A stretch of 64,000 nt of DNA, taken from contig NC_082684.1 of the NCBI RefSeq assembly GCF_949987515.2, forward strand, positions 44,048,006-44,112,005. The letters are read 5' to 3'. The notes below the pieces were generated by a model, which saw nothing but the letters and a program-made list of their open reading frames with translations, had not been told where the DNA came from and did no database searches. Of this stretch, positions 26,700 through 39,000 are shown in pieces. This stretch comes from Delphinus delphis (Eukaryota > Chordata > Mammalia > Artiodactyla > Delphinidae). Position 1 is the first letter of the stretch. Every line of letters starts with the position of its first letter. Both the position numbers and the translations under genes were made by a program.

Positions 26700-27505
26700 T
26701 TTAATTTATCTGTCCATTGACAGATGAATGGATAAAGAAGATGTGGCACATGGGCTTCCCTGGTGGCGCAGTGGTTGAGAGTCTGCCTGCCGATGCGGGG
26801 TACACGGATTCGTGCCCCGGTCCGGGAAGATTCCACATGCCGCAGAGCGGCTGGGCCCGTGGGCCATGGCCGCTGAGCCTGCGCGTCCAGAGCCTGTGCT
26901 CCGCAATGGGAGGCCACAGCCACAGCAGTGAGAGCCCCGCGTACCGCAAAAAAAAAAAAAAAAAAAAGAAGATGTGGCACATATATACAATGGAATATTA
27001 CTCAGCCATAAAAAGAAATAGAATTGAGTTATTTGTAGTGAGGTGGATGGACCTAGAGTCTGTCATACAGGGTGAAGTAAGTCAGAAAGAAAAAACAAAT
27101 TCTGTATGCTAACACATACACATGGAATCTAAAACAAAAAACAAAAAAACAACAGTACTGATGAACCTAGTGGCAGGGCAGGAATAAAGACGAAGACACA
27201 GATGGACTTGAGGACACGGCGGGAGGGGGAAGCTGGGGCGAAGTGACAGTAGCATCAAAATATATACACTACCAAATGTAAAACAGATAGCTAGTGGGAA
27301 GCAGCTGCATAGCACAGGGAGCTCAGCTCGGTGCTTTGCCAAGGACCTAGAGGGGTGGAATAAGGAGGGTGAAGGGAGGCTCAAGAGGGAGGGGATATGG
27401 GGATAATTGTATGCATATAGCTGATTCACTTTGTTGTACAACAGAAACTAACACAGTATTGTGAAGCAAGTATACTCCAATAAAGATCTATTAAAAAAAT
27501 AAAAA
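26700..27505 (+). mobile_element. 5'-truncated L1, ORF2 end and 3' UTR
   Basis: Contains the ORF2 C-terminal text (CATTGACAGATGAATGG, ATGGAATATTACTCAGCC) and the 3' region ending CCAATAAAGATCTATTAAAA, interrupted by a SINE. The 5' end is truncated at about 26700 and abuts a candidate target-site duplication. Confidence 0.88.
26752..26964 (+). mobile_element. CHR-type SINE nested in L1
   Basis: Short form inserted in the 3' part of an L1. The duplication AAAGAAGATGTGGCACAT flanks it (26734-26751 and 26965-26982) and is itself L1 sequence. Confidence 0.94.
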
Positions 27506-27649
27506 TGCTAAAAAGCTATGACTTTTTAGACCATGGCATTTTAGATTGGCATTAACTCTGCTTCATGACTTCTTGCATTATCCACTTGCAGTGGGTAATG
27601 ACAAAAATACAGAAGTTATATTATAAATAAATATCTGGGTGTACCAAAA
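27506..27649 (+). mobile_element. Probable L1 3' transduced segment
   Basis: Non-L1 sequence directly after the L1 end, with its own AATAAA (27626-27631) and a nine-A run from 27646. AAAAATTTAGTTT occurs both before the L1 (26687-26699) and here (27650-27662), as expected if the L1 transcript read through to a downstream signal. Confidence 0.55.
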
Positions 27650-27662
27650 AAAAATTTAGTTT

Positions 27663-30600
27663 ATCAACTGAGTACAACGTATATTAGCATATCAACAAAT
27701 TATATAACAGCTCTTCACTTATATATTTTCTGTATAATCCTATTTATACATCATTACATTTTCTTCATTGATAATGCAGAGGTAAGTCTCATACGAGCAC
27801 ATGTGAACATTCATTCAAAATTAGCAAGGAAGGGAGGCAGAGAGGGGAGACAGAGTGTGTGAGTGTATATTTGAGTCTTTAGGAATGCGTTAGTATGTCT
27901 GTATATTAAGGTGGAAATTAAATATAGTAATTCCTTTAGAAGTTTATATTTATCTAAATATCAAACATCTGGAAGCAAAAAATATTCCCTTGCAATGTAT
28001 ATACTTACTATATTAGATGTTTCTGGGTTTCTGGGATTCTCTTTTTGGAGAGACAGACCTCCAGGGATATGACATTGTCCCTGGGATGCCCTTCTTTCCT
28101 TTGTCTGCCTGGTGAACTTCAACCATCACACCTCTTTGGACAATTTCTGTACAAACAATATATAGAAGTAGTCTTCCATATTACAGTGCTAACACATTGC
28201 AGGAGTTATTATGTACCATTCAAAATCAGGTACTATTTTTTGTCTAGTTCTGGAATGGTATATAATAGGAGCACAGTAAAAGTTTAATATTAATTATGAG
28301 TTTTTATTGACTAAACTAAGTTCTCAATTTCAACTGGATTACTCAGCAGTTTTTAAATCCAAATCATATGTTATGTTCAACTTTGTTTAGGCCTTTAACA
28401 TTAAATTAAATGACTTACTATTTTAGTATGAGGGAAATACTTTAATTATGGGCCTGAAGCCACTTATATTCTCCTTAGTTAAAAAGTCCTCTTGCTGCTA
28501 CCAGTTAACAAGCTGTAGGCATTATTAACCACTTCTCCCGGTGATTTCCTTAGCAAAAGTGGAGTTAGAAGCTTGGCATTTGCTTTATTTTAGATTCAAA
28601 AAAACTTTTTTAAGATTATGAACAAAGACTGAAGTTCCTTAGAAAAATGTTAAATAAGATATTCATTTTAAATATAAAATATCCAGGTTAATGCAAATGA
28701 AATATTTTTTATCAATTATTTCTATACTTTATATGATGCTCTGTAAATACTACAGAAATGGTAAATAATAAAATATGTGGCAAAGAGGTTCTCAAGAGCC
28801 TGTAGCATAGGCTAATAATCTTTGCTAAGTGTGATAGAAAGATTTTTAGGCTGAAATACAGAAGACTGACAACTGGTCATCTTGGTGAATCTAAGAAGAC
28901 AATTCTTCAAAAATTACTTAATCCATAAGAGATTACAGAATACTGAATTGTATTCAGTAACACCTGCAAGGGACCAAGTAAAATATGGTATTTAAACCCC
29001 TATTAAACACTACACTTCTAAAATATAAAAGTGATTTAGATTGTTCATTTTCCACAGATGAAAGCTAAAATTCTGAATTTTTAATTATTGACTTTCCCCC
29101 AATTTTAGCAGTACATATAATACTTATTAAATTTTTAAATGTCAGATTGGTATGCCTGCTTCCAATTGCTGTCTTGTTTAATTCTCAACTTTTTCTTATG
29201 AAGTAGCTCAAGATAAATGTAGCTCAAAAAAGCTCTCATAATTATCAAGCTATTTTTCCAATGCACATATTATATATTCAATTACACACTCAAGTAATTT
29301 CACAATTGTTTTCATTTAAAAAATTATTTTCAGTTGATTATTTCTTATGCATTGTAGATTCTGGGAGGAAAGTTACATAAAGCATTTGAAAATAATTCAA
29401 AGGTGTATTCAAGTGAATGAGGTTTTTATTTTAATAGGATACTTTTCCTAGTGACAATAATCTTTAAAAGAGAAAGTATTAATACCTCAATATTTTGAAG
29501 TAAGATAGCTCAGAAACACAAGTTAAATGCTATTTATTTACTTTTCTAAAATGTACAAATGACTCATTTTTATTATCACTCATGCACTGTAATAGCTGGG
29601 AGAACAGCAGGTTGCTTGAAGATGTAACAAATATTCTTTGAACACTTCAATAAACAGAATGTAAACATTCACTTTAATAATGTTTCCTTTGTTAATGCAA
29701 AACTGAGTGCATTTTTTCCTTGTCTCTGGTTGAGTCATGACTAGCTGAGTAGCAACAGCAGAGCGCTGAAAGAATTTTTCAACAGCAATTTGCTTGTTCT
29801 AATTTACTTTTCAAGGTTGATGATCAGGATCATTATGTGGCTTGCAGAACTATTTCTATTAACTTGATCCAGTCATTCCTCTTGTTCTCATCATATTTAG
29901 TTTCCCTGGCAGCTTTAAGTGAATCAGAAGTGCCACTGGTGCTCCAGTTCTATAGTTTCATATACAAAATGAATTCCTATATCCTTTAGAAACAAATTTG
30001 TCATACTCATTGAGAAAGTATGGGTTCTTTGAAATGAGTGACTCAGATACGAAACCTTTGCCTTTTGTTCTTCAAATAGAAATACTCTTTCTGGTTAGTG
30101 GACCTATGCAACAATAATACCAAAGCATTATCTGTTCAACCTTAACTTTGTTTAAAGAAATTCTAAGTAGCCTCGTGTTTTGAGCTTGAACACAATCATC
30201 ACTCATCAACAAGATTAAGAAATAAAACTCAGGTAATTTTTAAAATTTACATGATGCATACTGGAAAAGGCTTATTTTATTTCAATGTATAATATTCTAA
30301 TAATGTAATGGGAAATAATCAAGTTATTCTCCACATTTTCAATAAATTTCAAAATCGCTGAATGTTTTCCCAATCTGCTTTCTGTGAGGGAATGTGTATT
30401 ACTATAGTTCTAACATTTAAAGAGTGCCAGCTAAGTGATTTGGAAAATTCAATGGTATTACATTCTTCACACTAAACAAAACTATAAAACTGGCAAAGAA
30501 AAGAAACTCTTACTTCAATCACTGGCAAATTAACAAAGTTAACAATATAAGTAAAATGGATCACACTTACCAGGCTTTGCTTCTAAAAGGGAAAAATCAC

Positions 30601-33600
30601 AGGGTTTAAAAATATAGTCATTAGTTATCTCTTTATATAACCTGCAGAGGGCACTAAAGTCCCTTGAAAGAAAAAGTAAAAAATTTAAGAGGGATAACAA
30701 TAATTTTTCATTTTTATTTATTAGTAGTATGTTAACTAAATAACCTTTTTTTTTCACAGAAACTATCATTTAAAGAGAAGACATTTAAAGGAAACATAGT
30801 TTGATTTTAAATGTTTAATGGAGTATTAAGATATACAAATTTTCACGTCCTACTGGAAAAACAATTCAGCAGGTGGTTTCCACCCCAGGGCATCCGTCAA
30901 TATGTAAATGCTGTGCATCATATATTAACACCACACTACCATCAATTACACAGATTGGCCAGGGCCTGAGAAAAGTCAACCTGGACCTCAAAGTAATCTG
31001 CTTACAAAGCAGTAAATTAGTAATACAGATAAGGCATTGCATTGCTCCAGGTTATATACAGACGATAATGTTATCATATCCATAAAACTGTTGTTGAAAA
31101 AAAACCTAGAAGCTAGCTGAAAAGCTTTCAACTCATAAGAGTTTTAACCATTTTATAAGAGTAACCTCAAGAGTTCTTTGGTAATATTCATTTTAGGCAC
31201 CTCCTCATTACTACTGACTAACATTGTGTTTGCAGGGAGGACATTTGAATATTTAACTTTAAATATTCTTCTTCCTCTGACATAATGAAATATTTCATAG
31301 GGAAACCCACCAAGTTGTACACACTAACATAAAACATTATATAAATACCCACACACATACATCTATGCTTTACATAAATATATTTTCTCTGATAGCATAT
31401 TTCAAGATATATTGCAACATTTTATTAACTAAAAATTTACTGCACAGAGTAAGTTAATTATTAAAAATACTAGTTTCTTAGCAACATGGCCAGGGGATCC
31501 TGCCTTCCATCTTATATTTTTTCTGATCCTCAATTTTACCATGGTTAAGTAACTTGCTATCAAAAGATATTTAGAAACATTTTGGTTACTAAATTCAAAC
31601 TAGAGATGTTCATTTGGCATAAACATAAGTTAGATATGCATTTATTTGAGTCACTGTTTCAATTTAGAAATTGGATCACAAAAAGTTTGAGCCAAAAAAA
31701 AGGTATAAGAAAATTATCCAAATACATAACTTGCAAACTGATACTAGAATAATGAACAATTACAAAGCATTAAAAAATGCTGTCTATAATAATAAAACTA
31801 GTCAAGAAACACATCTTACAATTTTATTCTTCAAATATTGTGCAAAATTTCATAGAATGTTTCAAACTTTAAAGTTATGGAGGAAGGGTACCCAGTTAAA
31901 TGAGAAAAAGGCAGAAAAAAATAGTAAACAGTACTGTCGAAATGGTTATTTTGATAACTTAAAATAATCAGTTTGAAGTATTTTTGTAATGGTACTTTCA
32001 TGAAAAAAATCTTGATTCATCATGGGAACAAAACAAGCTCTTTTTCAAGAAAGGACAAAGTTAAATAAAGCTTTGAAATCACAAGTCTTATGAATAATTG
32101 TGTACTGCGACATGTTTTCCCAAATTGGATTTCTTTACCACATACCATGACATTTTTTAATGGAGGCGGATGGGGAGAAACTGTGCAGTTGAATAAAATA
32201 GAAGCATTTTCTCAGCGTAAGTTGTAGCTTTGATTTTTGGGTTATCTCAGGGCCAATAAATATACACTCTAGTATATGAAACAAAACTAGAAGATATACT
32301 TAAACTGTAGTCTTTGTTTCTTCAAAGCCTATGTTTTCTAAAATCATTGTTAGGCAAAGTAAAAAGAAATGTTTGTTCTATTACATAAGAACTAAACTTC
32401 ATTTGGTATTCAATTGACTTTCTAACTTAGCAGACAGGACTTTTACATCTTCAAATACTGAAAATAAATTGCATTCTTGGCCCTTGCTTTAAAAGGTTAT
32501 AGAGAATAAACGCACACCCTGGTAGTGTTCTAGTGATCTCCCTAATCTCAGTTGCACTTTGTCAGAACGAGGTAACTGGTAGTTAAGTGAAATACCCTAG
32601 ATCAAAGGGGGATTAATCACCAACTGAATCCTTGCTGAATAAACCTGTCATTCAAGAAAATTATTTCCACTGAACTTAGCAGAGGATTGAAGGTATTTGC
32701 ATAACAGGGACCTACGTACTTCAGCCAGGTTAAAAGGTTCAGAATTCATCCCATGTTTAGCTTTTTGCCTCCTTTTCCTTTCAGCAGCCTGGTACAATGG
32801 TTTCTAATCTGATAATACAGCTAACTATCTAAATGATGTCAGAACAGGAAAGTATTGCAAAGTTTGGATGAGGGATGGATCAATTTCACTTTCAGTAACT
32901 CCTAAATCTGATTTGTTGGAATTTAAGATGTAATCCTAAAAAAGTCCCTTAAACCTGAGAACTGTTTATTAACATCCCTTTTCTGACCTTTGTCTTAGAA
33001 ACAACCATTCTGCTGTGGCAGCGGTCCCTGCAGAGACTCTGGATGATAACTCGACCTACCTTCCTCCCAGGGGTGGTGCAGGAGTCCATGAATATCTATA
33101 AAGGATTCTGAAATACTATAATAAAAACTAGAAGAAAAATACTAGTAGTTGTTCTATGTATTAAATTGTGCTTTGAAATATCTTAAATCATACAATGTAT
33201 ATATAAAACCACAATTTTAACTCACTGAAAATATTGAGTTGGTGTGAAAAAATTAATTTTGTAAGACTAATGCTTAATTAAAAATTTTTAAAAAAATTTA
33301 AGAATTCCTGATAAGGCTATTTACTTCAAACCTGACATTTGAATCAATTATTTAAAAAGTAAAAGGTAAAAAATGCCCACCACTGTAAGGGGATTGTCTT
33401 ACACTGTTAAGGGTACAGCTGACTTTAAAAAGTTTGAGTACATTTTCAGAAATGTAACACTTTTTGTACATTTTGGATCTACTGAAGAATAATTACCCAT
33501 ATGATAGACATCAGATTTCATAATCATATTTTGGCACTAAAGGGAATTTAGCAATTTTGCATCCAGCGGTCTGACACCATCCAAACCTTTAACTGGAAGT

Positions 33601-35340
33601 AGGTGCTCATATTCAGTGCAAACACACAGCATCTTTCAAGTTAAAAAATGCAAAGAATAGTTATCAAAGAAAATGAATAAAATCCATAGCGAGATAATAT
33701 TTTAGAAAATGATTGAAGTTTTAACCCAAGAAAGGACTCTTAGAGTGTCTTATAGCTTAGAATAAGAACATGTCAATCACGATTAAGCTTCTGGAATCGG
33801 AATCCCTTTGAAATGCAGCTGTTTCTTCTTTAATTGTGGCAGCGGACTCTGAAGAAAAGAAAGGTCCAGCCTTAAAGATGAGTAAGGAATACAAAATAGC
33901 TCAGGATTAGTTGTGGAGTTCAAAGGTCGCTAATTACACTAAGGAGTTCCCAGACACAGAGAAAACATTAAACAGGTCACCTACCAAACGGGAAACAGAC
34001 TTTGTCTTCAGAAATTATCCTGAAGTGACAGGTTTCTAGACAAAATCAAAGCATCACAGTGTGCCCAGCTGATCTCAACAGGATGAAAACATGAGTTAGT
34101 TTTAGTTCTGTAGCGTTATGTTAGAATGCAATGGCAACAGATGGCATCAGGTTCCCCATTGTCCCTACACTTTTCCAGTACTCCTTAGATTTTCCTCAGG
34201 TTTCTATAAATGTCAGATCAAAGATTCATTGGTTTTTACGACTGCTTATAAAGTTTTGCCTAGGGGATTATTATACTGAATCTCAGCCTACTCACTAGAT
34301 AAATGCCTCTTCCCTATTTTAGTATACTTTGCTAAACACTTATACAATCAAGATGTACAAATGGCTCCGTTAATATAAGTGAAATGTTAAGCTTTCCTTG
34401 AGTTTAAGAGAGATCAAAAAACTTAAAGGGAATGATTTTTTTCTTTTTTCAAAAGGAACGTTTTTACTACTGATTATCTATGATTAACCTAGAATAACAA
34501 GCTGAAGTCCTGGTCTGGAAGTTACTCTGTTTTCTTCATTACTTGGGATAATTTTGAACATAGAACATTATGCCATGATAATGTCTTGCAGAAAATGAGT
34601 TTATGAGTAGGATTGACCTTAATTTTAAAAACTTACATTTCAAATCCTAAATTTCTATGCAATCTCCTTTCAAACTACCATAGCTCTCTTTCAAGAAGTT
34701 AGCAGCTTTTTCTAAGCTTTTCCTTAAGAGACTCATAAAAAAAAGAAACCAAGATATAATTTAATTGAATATTAATCTGTAATGCGTATTTTTTTTATAT
34801 AACTCTTCTAATTCTGTTCTGTAAAAAGAAACTTGACATGGAATAGGTTTTGAGGTTCTTGAGATTTCATCTTTTCTTGAATGGTCATTTAAAGTCCAAC
34901 TTGACAATGAACTACTTTGAAAACAGAATGTGACAAATAATTGTAAAGACAGGTAGACTGTATGACTGGATGGTTCCTGAAGAAACCCAGAGCATGCCAA
35001 TAAGGAAGCAAGGGTGACAAATTTAAAGAAAATGTGCTACATGAAACTGAAATAAGATTTAAGTGATACTCTCTACCCATAAAATAGCTTTTGATTTTTA
35101 CCTGAATTCATTCATTAATGAATTATAATAAAACAGGAAAAGACCGATATTATATCTAAATTTATATTTAAAAATTTGGCTGCAGATATTCAGTAATCAC
35201 AAAACACTATGCTCATCTTCTGAAGGTATCCCACTCCTCTTAATATGCTTACTAAACAAAATGTTATTGTGGCAGATTAATAAGCTTGCCTGAAAAGTAA
35301 CTCCAGAACAGAGATAAACAAAATAGAATTATGCAGATTC
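27663..35340. other. Repeat-poor AT-rich block downstream of AP5M1
   Basis: About 7.7 kb with no young SINE, L1, clear MIR/L2 or DNA-transposon copy that I can recognise, unlike the rest of the window. No convincing coding exon was found on either strand; the open frames are short and without family resemblance. It may be distal AP5M1 3' UTR or conserved noncoding DNA. Confidence 0.4.
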
Positions 35341-35346
35341 TTTATT
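35341..35346 (-). terminator. Candidate AP5M1 polyadenylation signal
   Basis: AATAAA on the minus strand, the first canonical hexamer after the AP5M1 stop. Many other AATAAA hexamers occur further left in this AT-rich DNA, so use of this one is inference. Confidence 0.35.
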
Positions 35347-35368
35347 AGTCAGTAGGATAGTTCTGATT

Positions 35369-35419
35369 AAAAACAGGTTACTATTTAAAAAAAAAAAAAA
35401 AAACAGGTTACTATTTAAA
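35369..35419. repeat. Direct repeats flanking a bare poly(A) run
   Basis: Two copies of AAACAGGTTACTATTTAAA (35371-35389 and 35401-35419) are separated by a run of about 17 A. It looks like a target-site duplication around a poly(A)-only insert. Confidence 0.8.
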
Positions 35420-35981
35420 CAATTTTCTTTCATTTTCATCAGCTGTTTTCTCAAGAGATTTACAAAGTTGTTTCTAATGTGGTCTCTGGTATTCTGTAAC
35501 AACACATCGTACTAGCACTTAGCACTTAGGTTTGGAAGAGCAAATAGTTTTTTATCTTGCACGTCATCTACAATCTATTGGGAGTAGCTGCCTGCAGCTC
35601 TGCACTGAGGAGCCTAAGCCCATATCCAGGAAGGCTCAGTGGAGAAAGAGGACTGTGACTGATTAGCCAGGTCTGCCACAGGGGCAGGAAGAAACATGTA
35701 TGGCAGGGAAACCCAAGACTAGTCTACAATAAGCTGAAAGTGAATCACTACATTTTATGCTCTGAAATCATACTTGAGTAAAATCAAAGGGTAATGAAAT
35801 TGGATACATTAGTCTTTAAAATGTTCTTTCAAACTAGATCAGACTAAAAACATTGAACAAGAGCATTTTGTAATTAAATCAATGATTTTCACTCATAGGT
35901 TATATGCATACACCTTAAAAATAAAAGACTGTGATTTAATTTATGTTACTATTGTATAAATCCCATTTAAACATGAGACAA

Positions 35982-36064
35982 TTACAGTAATAATGATCCA
36001 TATGTTACTGGAGCAGGAGCTTTAGAATTCCAGATGTAATAGTCAGAAGAAATTAGTTTCCGGT
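35982..36064 (-). CDS. AP5M1: AP5M1 coding exon 8, stop codon
   Basis: 83 coding nt for residues 464-490 and TAA (35984-35982). It contains [20 protein letters not shown] and ends YGSLLL. The acceptor is a long T run followed by AG (36065-36076). The 3' UTR continues to lower coordinates. Confidence 0.94.
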
Positions 36065-39000
36065 CTAAAAAAAAAAAATGATAAGATTATATTATCTTAA
36101 AAATTCAATGAGAAAGCAAAGTCATGATATTTAAAATTGTGGAACACAATTATTTCAAGGAAGGCAATACTTTGAGATATCCATTTCAATTCCATTTTTA
36201 TCAAGGCATTATTATAACTTTCACCACTTTAAAAATATGGCTTCATTAAATACATGAATAATCCACCTTTTAGCTTATACATGCCAAAATCCCTCATGCC
36301 AAATCTGCTAATTTTTTTCTCACATCTTCCCTAAATTCTTTTTATTATAGACCATTACTTCAGCTACAAAAACATTAAAAATAGTTTTATTGTTACCCTT
36401 CTGTAACCTCTTCACTACAGTTCTGATTCTGATCTTGCTATTCTTTATGCATTCAAAGTTTCAGAGATGGAAATACACACCCAACTTTCTAGTAACGTTT
36501 TAAAAAGGTTGCTTCAGTGGTTTCTTATTGTTCTGATCAAATTTAAGGTTTCTGTTTTAAGAGCTTTGGACAAATGAAAACCTCTTTAAAGTTTTCTGAT
36601 ATGTAAAACTGAGATGATAATGCTCATTTGGAGCTAGACATGTGTAAGTTCTTATTCCATACATCTCTATGTATCCAATTCTGCCTTTTATACCTTCTTC
36701 ATAATGAAAAGGATAGAGGTAGGATGTATTACTGCATTGCCTTTTTTTTGTTGTTTGTTCAGTTTGAGAACCTAGTAACATTGAGAGGCAACATAGCATA
36801 TTGGTTAAGACATTGAGAGGCAACATAGCATACTGGTTAAGTGGTCAGGGTCTAGAGACAGACTGCTTGGCTTTGAGTCCAGTTCTGCCATTTACTAGCT
36901 ATGTGACCCTATTCTCTCTGTTCCGTCAACATCCTCATCTGTAAAATGGAGATAACAACACTTACATAGGGTGCTGTAAGGATTAATGAGTTAGCACACA
37001 TTACATACTCAGAACTGTGCCTGGCACATAGTAAGCAATAAACATCAGCTATTATTATTTAAATTAAGATTATTAGCATTATTAAACTATTTTCAGAACT
37101 AAGTTGTATATTATGAATATAGATTTTATTGTCAAGATGATGGCAAAATAAAGGTTTTTACATAGTTGCACGAAGTGATAGTTATGCTCTGAAACTAATA
37201 GAAGAAGGAAATAAAAGATTGGTCATAATTATGCATTTAAAGTGACCTCTTTCATTCATATATTAAGAAGCAGGTGAATTACTGAAACATCCCATTCTGT
37301 ATTATAATCCCTGAAAATTACTACAATATGTTTAGTTAATATTAATAAGATACAATATTTTAAACATTATCTAAAGAGACAACATATTTCCCATAGACAA
37401 CCTAAAATACTGGTCTGTTTGCATTTAGACAAAACTGCTGGTTTGTCCAAACTAACAACTGTATTGTGCCTTCATTTAAAAAAAAAAAAAAAAAAAAAAA
37501 AGCATTATGAAGACTCTTCCATATACATGAATTTCTCTAAAAAGCAATGAAAAAATGATGTAGGAGAAAGCACAGGGGTGTATGGAGGTAAAGAATGTGG
37601 CTTATTCTGGTTATATTACATAGAATATATTATTGCCATTCACAGGTAATTCCTTAGAATTCAGTAGTTCTGAGTTCTGTAATTCTTTAGAAACTTTCAA
37701 GTACAAAGTCTTGTCTTATCCTTCCTAGGGACCCTAACCCTTAGTTTAAGAAATACTTACCTAAATAGCTTTATTCCCCTTAATATATGAGGCAAAAATG
37801 TTGCTGCTTACGTTTATCTAACTCTACCTCATTCTAGCTACTTTTTTGTTCTATGCCACATATCTATATTTGATCTGAATTAAATAATTTTGAATTCATC
37901 TACAAATTGCTCTGTTTCCCCTCCCTATATTTCCATTTGTATACACACACACACACATTTCTCTTACCCTCCTTTTGGTAAAACAGAGTACTAAATAATG
38001 CTCATTGACTACAACATTTGCTAAAAATATTTAAAATTTTAAGTAATAATCATACTTAACATTTATTGAATCCATCCCACATGCTAAGCATTAATGCTAA
38101 GTGCATGGTTGATATGATTTTATTTAAACCTCCTAACAACCCTGAGGTAAATACTACTACTAATTCCGTTTTATATATGAGGAAACTAAATAAGAAGTTC
38201 ACTAACTTGCCCAGAAGTAAATTATAAGCAGAGCAAAGCAAATCCAACTTTAGACTAGAGCCCACCTCTATGTCAATCCTTGCTCATCCAGACCACTTTA
38301 CAAATAGGAGAAGGCAGAGGGCAATGTACATAAACTGTTACACAGGATGGATTAGGCCAGAATTTTTATAAATCGGTATTATTCTCTGATCTTTTTCTGT
38401 CATATTTTAATTTTATCTTAGTTAATAATAACATAACACCACTTTAGTTACCTTAAGTTAGTTTGAATCTGTACAACTTACATGTACTTATTTTTGGTTT
38501 TCCTGATGCAAAAACTTGAACTGAATGCTGATCCGCATAACACCCAGTGAGTGTGTAATCTAAGATCCTAAAATGAAGCTAGAACAAGAAGAGAAATGTA
38601 CCAAATTAAGGTGATTATTTGGTAAAAATGATGGTCACATTTTTTTCCCTTGACACAAGTTTAGGAATTTATTTCACAGAGTTCACAAAATAAAAATCAC
38701 AAATAATACTGTGTGTGTTTGCGTGCGAGTGCACATGTTCACACATATATACTCACCTTTCCCTTCTGCATTAGGGTCGTTTCTTTGTAAGGCTGCCATT
38801 ATGAAGTGCTTAACACATACCAGGCCCTTCACTAATATAAACTCTAATCTGCACTGCAAGGTATCCCTATTTTACACATGAGGGAACTGAGGTTCAGAGA
38901 TGGAGACACTTAGCGTCCCAGTAGGTAAGTAGTAGAGCTGGCATTTGAACTCAGACCTGCCTGACTACAAAAGCTGGTGCTCCTCCCCCTATGGTGTTTG

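Larger units (their letters stand above)
35341..35981 (-). other. AP5M1: AP5M1 proximal 3' UTR (inferred)
   Basis: Sequence immediately 3' of the AP5M1 stop. The first canonical AATAAA on the minus strand is at 35346-35341, about 640 bases after the stop, giving a plausible short 3' UTR. It contains the poly(A)-only insertion at about 35369-35419. Longer forms reaching into the repeat-poor block to the left are possible; transcript ends cannot be read from sequence alone. Confidence 0.45.
36065..38481 (-). other. AP5M1: AP5M1 intron 7
   Basis: About 2.4 kb. It holds two MIR copies (36780-37060 and 38055-38275), a 32-base tandem duplication, a run of 23 or more A at 37479-37501 and a short CA run near 37940. 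No coding sequence was recognised. Confidence 0.85.

Noticed and set aside
30539..30769. Possible small exon on the minus strand (AG acceptor and GTAAGTG donor near 30568)
   Set aside because: Splice-like motifs alone are common by chance, and the peptide matches no family I know.
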